Shown here piece by piece: positions 1 to 5,393 of a stretch of DNA of 5,393 nt. The translations under genes and the position numbers were made by a program. The stretch spans positions 1 through 5,393 of the forward strand of contig PNBM01000313.1 of assembly GCA_003135995.1 (NCBI GenBank), written 5' to 3'. The notes under the pieces are model-generated. The model had not been told where the DNA came from. It worked only from the letters and a program-made list of their open reading frames with translations, and did no database searches. Position 1 is the stretch's first letter; each line of letters begins with the position of its first letter. The DNA comes from Ignavibacteriota bacterium. GTDB lineage: Bacteria > Bacteroidota > Ignavibacteria > Tepidaquicellales > Tepidaquicellaceae.

Positions 1-3000
1 GGATATTATTTCTATTCAAAGATCAATAGAGTTATGGATAGTTTATCGAGAATTTCGAGTATGCGGGTAATCTATTGTCCACAGGCGCATCTTTGGTATT
101 GGCCCTCATCGGGTACAATGCAAAAAGAACCCTCGAACGAAGAGCTTGAACTTCAAACCGACCTTGCTCTGACATATAATGCAAAAGGGATTATGTATTT
201 TTCTTTTGATTCGTGGGGAGATTTTACTCAACCTTCAGGAAATTATGCCCGGGGTATAATGAACGCTTCGGGAAGTACATTAGTGGGAAGAGATTCAAAT
301 GTATATAATCAAAACAAATTTGCAAAAATAAAAGAGCTATCGGCAAAGCTTAAAAAATGGGGTCCGTATTTAATGAGCTTCGACCCGCAGAAAACTCAGT
401 CTTTCATTTGTCGTACCGAAAGAAATATAATGATTAATAATTCTTATATTGCTGATGTAATTTCATATAAACCGGGTGATGGAGGAACTCCCGCATGCGT
501 GGAAGAACAACCTATGCCTAATATGGTTTATGATTGTCCCGAAGATAGATATATCCAGACAGCAACGTTTGAACCTTACACAGGTACATCTGTAAATCAA
601 TATTTTATGATATTGAATAGGAGATGTTCGCCTTTCATAGACGCAACAAGTGAAAACAACAACGGAGGAAGAAGATATATGAGAGTCAAGTTCAAGCCGA
701 ACACACAGAATTTAGCCGGTTTTCTAAATTGGAATATAAAAAATGTAGAAAATGATTCTTTAATCGGGATTTTAAATAGCGGAAGTTATACTTACATAGA
801 TTTAGGATGGTTTAAGCCGGGCGAAGGAAAGCTATACAAAATTACACCCCTGGCATATGAAGGCGGAACAATGGTTTGCGATGAGAGTTTTCTTAACAAG
901 TCATTCACCTGTAACGGAATTATAAATAACAACGGCTATAATCTTACAATCGGCAGAAACTGCACTATAACATTCGACACAGGTGCAGGCATCGTAATGA
1001 ACGGAGGAAGTTTATATTGCGGTGAAATGAATCACTCAACCACGCTACAGGCAAAAAGCGGAATGACGTGGAAAGGTATATCTTGCAGTGATTGCGAAGA
1101 AGTTTGCATAAGAAACACAACAATTAACGGTGTGAACCCCGATAAAACGAGTGACGGGATATTATCTTTAAGTGATTGTAACTACATTGCAATAAATAAT
1201 AACACTATTAATTCTCCATATCAAGCGCAAAATGGTATTATAAATGTTAACTCTATAGATGTAGGTGAAAAACCGGAAGTTTCTATTTCAGAGAATACAA
1301 TAAATGAAGATTTTGTATCTTCTTACACAATAGCAGTTAATTCTGAAGGTTCGCTTCAGATTCCGGTATATATTCAGAATAATAATATTACTGCAAATAA
1401 TAATGGCAGTGCAGTAGCAGTATTCCTTACAAATATTTCAGTCGGAATTGTAAGCGACAACACAATTGATAATTTTTTATATGGGGTTATTTTATATTCT
1501 TCATCTGCTGATATCGGTGGAAATAATATAATATCATCGGGCGAAAACTCTATGTGTATTGGCTCTTATGCGAGCAGTACGGCGAATTTAAATCCTTCAC
1601 AAAGCGTAAGCGGTCTGTATTATAATGGAGGAGGAAACTATTTAAGAACTAATGATAATAATTCAAATAATTTATATGTAAATGACTCATATTTTAATAT
1701 AGATAAAGGTGGAAATATCTTTGAAATACCGTGTCCGAGTACGAATCATTTATCGGGTTGGTTTCCATCCGGGACATGCGAATTTACTTTGTATTATGCC
1801 CGGGATAATTGTTATAAAGTTAATGGACAAGAAGATAATGTCTTTTGCAATGTGACGTGTGGTGACGGAGGACAGTCTGCCCTATTTTATTTCGGAGAAA
1901 ATAGTTGTAACTCTCAGAACTATGATGGAATGGACGTGATTGCTATTTCGGAAGATATTACCGATACGGTGAGGACAAGTTCAATCGGCGGAGGTTCTTT
2001 TTCCAATGTACAATTACCAATTGACAATGTACAATTAAGAGCGTTAAGAGCAAAGAACATTTTGAGTGTTATATCAAAATCAGATGTTCAAACAGACGCA
2101 TTGAGTATTCAGAGGATATTTAAGCAGACACGGGATTCGATAAATATTAATATGAGAAAAAGAAATTATGATGCCGTGATTAATCAATGTACTTATATGC
2201 TAAATACATTTCCTGATAGTACTTTTAGCATAGATGCACTTTCTAAGCTTTATGCTTCGAGTTTACGACGTGATAGTGCGGGAAGTAAAATGTCACCTCT
2301 TAAAACATATTTTGAAACATTGATATTAAATAATGCAGATAATTCTGTTTTAATCGCAAGAGCAAATTATTTTGTACAGAAATGTAAGGTTTCATTGAAG
2401 CAATATACATCTGCAATGCAGGGATTTCAGGAAATTATGAATCAATTTCCTTATAGCTATGAAGGACTTGTTGCATCCTGGGATTACGCGGCAACGCAAC
2501 TACTGGCAAATTCCGGCGGAGGTTTCGCCAATGAAGAATTAAAAATTAAGAATGAAGAATTAGAAAGCACATCCCCTCTGCCCCCCTTCGAAGGGTGGAA
2601 AGAGCAGTCTTTTTCCCCTTTCACGTTTCACATTTCACAAAGCTCTGACGTTTCACATATTTTGAACGATTTACTCGATACATTAAATAAATATAAAGTT
2701 GGTAGTTCTTATATCAATGGTGATTACGACAAATCGAAATTTTCGAAAAAGGATAGACAATTGATTTCATCCAACATTCAAAAATCATTCAACAACGAAA
2801 AAGTAAAACAGATAAATAAGATAAAAGAACTTGAAAACAGTTCAAAATCCAAAAATGAAGTAACAAGTTCAAAAGCAAAATCGGAATTGAAAAAAATGAA
2901 AACGCTTGGAGATGTTGTGAAGGTAAAAAGACCGAAAGATATAAAAGAGCATATTAACATTATTAACTCTGACATAAAAAAAGTATTCGGAACTGATAAA

Positions 3001-3303
3001 ACAACCGGAGCAAAAGATAAAAAAAATCAACTCCCTAATGAATACAAATTATACCAGAATTTTCCAAATCCATTTAACCCACTGACTAAAATAAATTACG
3101 ATTTACCGAAGGATGCAAAAGTATCGATTGTAATTTATGATATTCTCGGAAGGCAGATGTTAAAACTTGTAAATGATGAATTCCAGAAAGCCGGAAGATA
3201 TTCATTAACTTTCAACGGTCAGCCATTTGCCAGCGGTGTTTATTTCTATCGTCTTGTTTCGGATAAATATGTCGAGGTAAAGAAAATGGTACTTATAAAG
3301 TGA
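1..3303 (+). CDS. Secreted multidomain protein (GH-like barrel end, beta-sandwich, beta-helix, TPR-like, T9SS sorting domain), 5' partial
   Basis: The frame is open from base 1, so this is the C-terminal part of a longer protein; the ATG at 34 has no ribosome binding site and is probably an internal Met. Residues below count from that Met. Residues 1-115 resemble the last strands of a glycoside-hydrolase TIM barrel (PSNEELELQTDLALTYNAKG, then IMYFSFDSWGDF). Residues 165-275 look like the beta-sandwich that follows such barrels (YFMILNRRC, LGWFKPGEGKLYKI). Residues 285-515 form a right-handed parallel beta-helix, opening with NGYNLTIGRNCTITF and continuing as coils with an N-[TN]-I step. Residues 567-625 hold six Cys. 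Residues 690-825 are TPR-like, with two units (RNYDAVINQCTYMLNTFPDS and KQYTSAMQGFQEIMNQFPYS). Residues 833-875 are encoded by repeat DNA. Residues 885-998 are a Lys-rich helical linker. Residues 1000-1089 are a T9SS type A sorting domain with QNFPNPFNP, YDILGR, ASGVYFYRL and the terminal KKMVLIK. By family knowledge the protein crosses the outer membrane by T9SS and its tail is removed. A carbohydrate or adhesive role is inference; no catalytic residues can be assigned. The sorting domain is near certain, the barrel call moderate. Confidence 0.88.
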   Translation, partial: GYYFYSKINRVMDSLSRISSMRVIYCPQAHLWYWPSSGTMQKEPSNEELELQTDLALTYNAKGIMYFSFDSWGDFTQPSGNYARGIMNASGSTLVGRDSNVYNQNKFAKIKELSAKLKKWGPYLMSFDPQKTQSFICRTERNIMINNSYIADVISYKPGDGGTPACVEEQPMPNMVYDCPEDRYIQTATFEPYTGTSVNQYFMILNRRCSPFIDATSENNNGGRRYMRVKFKPNTQNLAGFLNWNIKNVENDSLIGILNSGSYTYIDLGWFKPGEGKLYKITPLAYEGGTMVCDESFLNKSFTCNGIINNNGYNLTIGRNCTITFDTGAGIVMNGGSLYCGEMNHSTTLQAKSGMTWKGISCSDCEEVCIRNTTINGVNPDKTSDGILSLSDCNYIAINNNTINSPYQAQNGIINVNSIDVGEKPEVSISENTINEDFVSSYTIAVNSEGSLQIPVYIQNNNITANNNGSAVAVFLTNISVGIVSDNTIDNFLYGVILYSSSADIGGNNIISSGENSMCIGSYASSTANLNPSQSVSGLYYNGGGNYLRTNDNNSNNLYVNDSYFNIDKGGNIFEIPCPSTNHLSGWFPSGTCEFTLYYARDNCYKVNGQEDNVFCNVTCGDGGQSALFYFGENSCNSQNYDGMDVIAISEDITDTVRTSSIGGGSFSNVQLPIDNVQLRALRAKNILSVISKSDVQTDALSIQRIFKQTRDSININMRKRNYDAVINQCTYMLNTFPDSTFSIDALSKLYASSLRRDSAGSKMSPLKTYFETLILNNADNSVLIARANYFVQKCKVSLKQYTSAMQGFQEIMNQFPYSYEGLVASWDYAATQLLANSGGGFANEELKIKNEELESTSPLPPFEGWKEQSFSPFTFHISQSSDVSHILNDLLDTLNKYKVGSSYINGDYDKSKFSKKDRQLISSNIQKSFNNEKVKQINKIKELENSSKSKNEVTSSKAKSELKKMKTLGDVVKVKRPKDIKEHINIINSDIKKVFGTDKTTGAKDKKNQLPNEYKLYQNFPNPFNPLTKINYDLPKDAKVSIVIYDILGRQMLKLVNDEFQKAGRYSLTFNGQPFASGVYFYRLVSDKYVEVKKMVLIK
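2004..2038 (+). repeat. Heptanucleotide tandem array, five CAATKNN-type units, inside the CDS
   Basis: Five contiguous 7-bp units run from 2004 to 2038. Each begins CAAT; units 1 and 4 are identical (CAATGTA) and units 2, 3 and 5 begin CAATT. The 13-bp word CAATGTACAATTA therefore occurs twice, exactly 21 bp apart, and the protein repeats NVQL every seven residues (about residues 658-668). A 9-bp tandem pair, TTAAGAGCG then TTAAGAGCA (2035-2052), overlaps its end and encodes LRA-LRA. The array lies between the Cys-rich end of the beta-helix region and the TPR-like helices, so it sits in a linker. Confidence 0.8.
2530..2564 (+). repeat. Heptanucleotide tandem array, five AATKARR-type units, inside the CDS
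   Basis: Five contiguous 7-bp units begin AATG or AATT and end in purines. Units 1 and 4 are AATGAAG; the others are AATTAAA, AATTAAG and AATTAGA. The 12-bp word AATGAAGAATTA recurs 21 bp apart, which gives the repeated peptide NEEL at residues 833 and 840. Neither the sequence nor the reading phase matches the 2004-2038 array, but the unit length and five-unit size do. Low-complexity DNA of this kind looks more like intergenic repeat sequence of FCB-group genomes than evolved coding sequence (pattern recognition, not a search). Confidence 0.78.
2581..2598. repeat. GC-rich palindrome inside the CDS
   Basis: Bases 2584-2595 (CCCTTCGAAGGG) are a perfect 12-bp palindrome. The symmetry extends to 2581-2598 with a single C/T mismatch. 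It stands out as a C/G-rich patch in an AT-rich gene and lies only 16 bp after the second heptamer array. It resembles the short interspersed palindromes built on CCCCTTCGAAGGGG that are common between bacterial genes. Here it is translated as part of LPPFEGW (about residues 849-855). Confidence 0.65.
2619..2657 (+). repeat. Heptanucleotide array, TTTCACR units, inside the CDS
   Basis: Three contiguous units occupy 2619-2639 (TTTCACG, TTTCACA, TTTCACA). A fourth TTTCACA follows 11 bp later at 2651-2657. It is translated as the end of the repeat-derived segment (about residues 862-875, including FTFHIS). It completes a block, from about 2530 to 2657, made of a heptamer array, a palindrome and another heptamer array. 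Confidence 0.65.
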
Positions 3304-3327
3304 CGCTGACATATAATTATTAAAACT

Positions 3328-3356
3328 AAGGGGAAGTAAACGCTTCCCCTTTTTTG
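3328..3356 (+). terminator. Rho-independent terminator of the T9SS-protein gene
   Basis: A perfect 9-bp stem pairs AAGGGGAAG (3328-3336) with CTTCCCCTT (3343-3351) across a 6-base loop, TAAACG. A run of six T (3350-3355) overlaps and follows the second arm. It starts 25 bases after the stop codon at 3301-3303. This makes read-through into the next gene unlikely and implies that gene has its own promoter. Confidence 0.88.
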
Positions 3357-3814
3357 TTTCTTAAAATAATTTGTACCACCAGTAATATTTAATCCTTCAA
3401 TTTCTTCCCATTCTCAAATTTCAAATCCTTTAACTACTTTTTGTTAATTAAATAGGATTTTTGAATAATGACTCTTAAATAAATATTTGGTTTGCACACG
3501 TTTGAGCTTTTAATATCCATTTAATTATCATCTAATAGTACTCCCCTTTGTTAAGTAATAAAATTAAATTTAAACAACAGATCCACGAGTAATATCTCCT
3601 TTTTAGTCTTACGGTAATTAATTATGAATATTTCTTTTGATTTATTTAGAATTCTATTATTTGATAAAATAGATTAACTATTAAATTGTTACTTTACATT
3701 ATTTTATACTTAAAATGTAACCTTGAAAATTATTTATATTGCTTCTTTCAAAATTTGTTCATACTATAGAATTAGTAATGAATAAATAATCATACAAGTA
3801 ATTAAATTCTAAAA
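3357..3814. other. Long AT-rich intergenic region with no recognised gene
   Basis: These 458 bases hold no convincing coding region, tRNA, rRNA or mobile-element end. Only tiny open frames occur, for example 17 codons at 3624-3677, with no ribosome binding site. The Bacteroidota promoter element TAnnTTTG was looked for on the + strand and not found. The region must nevertheless carry the promoter of the gene at 3815, since the terminator isolates that gene from upstream transcription. The only structural element seen is the imperfect inverted repeat at 3688-3721. Confidence 0.6.
3688..3721. repeat. Imperfect AT-rich inverted repeat upstream of the 502-residue gene
   Basis: GTTAC (3688-3692) is the reverse complement of GTAAC (3717-3721). 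Inside these arms, TTACATT (3694-3700) is the reverse complement of AATGTAA (3714-3720), and ATTTTA can alternatively pair with TAAAAT. The two arm sets compete, so this is one imperfect hairpin or an operator-like dyad. It ends 93 bases before the start codon and has no T-run. Chance is a real alternative at this base composition. Confidence 0.25.
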
Positions 3815-5323
3815 ATGAATGCTACTTTTTTTGATATTGTTCGTTCACTTTCGCCTATTCAAATTAAAGAATTCCGTAAATTTATATCTTCCCCATATTT
3901 TAATAATCGTAGAACTGTACTGAAATTTTTTAATCAGATAATTAAATACTATCCCTTCTTTGATATAGATATAAATAAAGAGAAAATTTATAGAAAAGTA
4001 TTCGAAAATAGAAAATTTAATTTCAATACATATTATATAATGTTAACTCATCTTTCAAGCCTTGCGCAAAAATTTATTAAGCAAAAGAGCATTGAAATTA
4101 ATGATTTTCAAATTAACAATAATATTTTGCAGTTACTTTTAAGATATCCTGCGGGTTCGTATTTTAAAAGAAATGTCTGGAGAATAAAATCTGATATAAA
4201 GCGAAAAATAAATATTGATGTAGAATTTATTAAAAATTGTTGTAGATTTGATAGAATTCTTTATAATTACTCTGTATTAAATGATAGAGTCGATAGATAT
4301 CAAGTAAATGATATGCAAACGACACTTATTATTGAGTCTGCCGTTAAACTTAAAATATCATTTTATATTGATATTATATCTTACTACCGAAATCTCCTTT
4401 TAGATAGTTCAAACGGTGCTAAGGCAGAAAAGTTTTTGAATGACTTTATCAATATCAATGAAATTGAAAATTTCTTGAAAAATATTAGGAAAAAATATCA
4501 ATATTATTTCTTCTTAGATTTATATCTAAAATTTATTAAAACATTTTCTGGTAAAAATATAATTGCAAATTATTTTCGATATAAAACCTGCTTTGAAAAG
4601 TTTAAGGATAAATTAACTTTAGAAGAATTATCATATCATTATGAAAATTTAATTAAATTTTGTGAGCTCAACTTAAAAAAAGGTAAAAATTTAAAGTTGA
4701 CGAATGAACTTAATATTCTTTATGATAAAATACTCAAATATGGTTATTTTAAGTCAATAGACTCAAAATATTTAACAATAAATAGATATAGAGACATATT
4801 AAAGTTTATTATTTCAACAAAGAATTCGAAAAAGTTAAAAGAATTTATAGATAATAATTCAAACAAAGTACAGCCGATGCATTTTAAGAATATTTATCAT
4901 TATGCAACATCTTATTATTATTTTGAATTAAAAGACTATCATGAAGCAATAAAAAATATAATGAAAGTGAGTTTTATAAATACCCAAATTAAGTATGATT
5001 TGTTGATTTTACTATTATTGACTTTATACGATACAAATGAACTCTCAAAAGTAATAATTATTATTAACAACTTTAATAATTTTGTTTTTGGGGATAAAAC
5101 AATTATAACATTAGAAAAGAATAAATTAAAACAATTTATTAAATTTTATAAAACTCTAGTTAAAATAAAAAAGGAAAAACTAAATTATCATATATTATAT
5201 TTTAAACGATCATTAAATAGAACAAAAACATTAATATATAAAGACTGGTACATAGAAAAATGTGAAGAATTATTAAAAGAGTTAAGACCTGAAATATCAA
5301 TGATAAATATAAAAGCAGGATAA
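3815..5323 (+). CDS. Conserved hypothetical all-helical protein, 502 residues
   Basis: I do not know a function for this protein. The ATG at 3815 is the first in frame after an in-frame TAA at 3803-3805, so the start is well bounded. No Shine-Dalgarno sequence is present, only A/T-rich leader, as is usual in Bacteroidota. The N-terminus (residues 6-31) has the pattern L-S-x-x-Q-x-K-E-F-x-K-F-I-x-S-P-Y-F-N. From memory this resembles the opening of an uncharacterised Bacteroidota/Ignavibacteria family of similar length. After it come amphipathic helices to about residue 95, a Lys/Ile/Asn/Tyr-rich helical body, and one TPR-like hairpin near 357-385 (YYYFELKDYHEAIKNIMKV). The tail WYIEKCEELLKEL (478-490) also looks family-like. 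There is no signal peptide, no sorting domain and no catalytic motif, so a cytosolic helical-repeat scaffold is the best guess. Hand counts of three 60-base lines gave 18, 11 and 7 G+C, far below the upstream gene. It stands alone after a terminator. Confidence 0.85.
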   Translation: MNATFFDIVRSLSPIQIKEFRKFISSPYFNNRRTVLKFFNQIIKYYPFFDIDINKEKIYRKVFENRKFNFNTYYIMLTHLSSLAQKFIKQKSIEINDFQINNNILQLLLRYPAGSYFKRNVWRIKSDIKRKINIDVEFIKNCCRFDRILYNYSVLNDRVDRYQVNDMQTTLIIESAVKLKISFYIDIISYYRNLLLDSSNGAKAEKFLNDFININEIENFLKNIRKKYQYYFFLDLYLKFIKTFSGKNIIANYFRYKTCFEKFKDKLTLEELSYHYENLIKFCELNLKKGKNLKLTNELNILYDKILKYGYFKSIDSKYLTINRYRDILKFIISTKNSKKLKEFIDNNSNKVQPMHFKNIYHYATSYYYFELKDYHEAIKNIMKVSFINTQIKYDLLILLLLTLYDTNELSKVIIIINNFNNFVFGDKTIITLEKNKLKQFIKFYKTLVKIKKEKLNYHILYFKRSLNRTKTLIYKDWYIEKCEELLKELRPEISMINIKAG

Positions 5324-5393
5324 TTCATAATAACTCTAACAAAATTCTTATATTAAATATAATTTAAAATTAATATTAGAATAATATTTTAAA
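5324..5393. other. AT-only tail after the last gene, possible weak hairpin
   Basis: After the stop codon only AT-rich DNA remains up to the window edge. AATATTA (5372-5378) pairs with TAATATT (5382-5388) around the loop GAA, and a short T-run (5387-5390) overlaps the second arm. This could be a weak terminator, but a stem with no G or C pair and a very AT-rich background make chance equally likely. No start of another gene is visible. Confidence 0.2.

Noticed and set aside
34..36. ATG at 34 as the true start of the first gene
   Set aside because: The frame is open back to base 1, there is no ribosome binding site or signal peptide, and the protein would begin in the middle of a barrel-like domain although T9SS cargo needs an N-terminal signal peptide.
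242..1804. 12-bp direct repeat ATTATGCCCGGG at 242-253 and 1793-1804
   Set aside because: About one 12-bp match is expected by chance in a window of this size, and the two sites lie in different domains with unrelated flanks.
2778..2975. 65-codon open frame on the - strand
   Set aside because: It lies opposite the Lys-rich linker of the long gene; its Phe/Leu/Ser-rich translation is the expected mirror of AAA/GAA-rich coding DNA.
3624..3677. 17-codon open frame in the intergenic region
   Set aside because: No ribosome binding site, no recognisable peptide, and length expected by chance.
3739..3767. Sigma-70-like pair TTGCTT and TACTAT with a 17-base spacer upstream of the second gene
   Set aside because: Only three and four of six positions match consensus, and such pairs are expected by chance in DNA this AT-rich; FCB-group promoters also differ from sigma-70 consensus.
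3778..3789. Three-codon upstream frame (ATG AAT AAA TAA) before the second gene
   Set aside because: Too short to interpret; nothing suggests a leader peptide.
5348..5362. Palindrome TTATATT-A-AATATAA after the last gene
   Set aside because: The one-base centre cannot form a hairpin loop with full pairing, and A/T-only palindromes are common by chance here.

Overview
The window holds two genes on the + strand, separated by a long AT-rich spacer. The organism is probably a member of the Ignavibacteria / Bacteroidota-Chlorobiota (FCB) group. The main evidence is the C-terminus of the first protein, a classic type IX secretion system (T9SS) type A sorting domain with the core QNFPNPFNP, the wording typical of Ignavibacteria-like genomes. 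The AT-rich DNA, the missing Shine-Dalgarno sequence before the second gene, and the multidomain secreted architecture fit this. The genus cannot be fixed from the sequence.

Bases 1-3303 are the 3' part of a large gene for a secreted, probably cell-surface, multidomain protein. Its true start lies before the window, because the frame is open from base 1. In order it reads as: the end of a glycoside-hydrolase-like TIM barrel, a beta-sandwich of the kind that follows such barrels, an Asn-rich right-handed parallel beta-helix, a Cys-rich stretch, a TPR-like helical region, a repeat-derived low-complexity segment, a Lys-rich helical linker, and the T9SS sorting domain. A rho-independent terminator follows the stop codon at once (3328-3356).

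The least expected signal lies inside this gene. Three different heptanucleotide tandem arrays (2004-2038, 2530-2564, 2619-2639) and a GC-rich palindrome (2581-2598) are translated in frame. They look like intergenic repeat DNA that has entered the coding sequence. Seven is not a multiple of three, so a gain or loss of one unit would shift the frame before the secretion signal. A switching role is only a hypothesis.

Bases 3304-3814 contain the terminator and otherwise no recognisable gene. Bases 3815-5323 encode a complete 502-residue, mostly helical, probably cytosolic protein. It resembles an uncharacterised Bacteroidota/Ignavibacteria family with an N-terminal 'KEF-KFI-SPYFN' signature. 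This gene is much more AT-rich than the first. Nothing shows the two genes working together: the terminator and the spacer separate them. I see no convincing new multi-gene system here.
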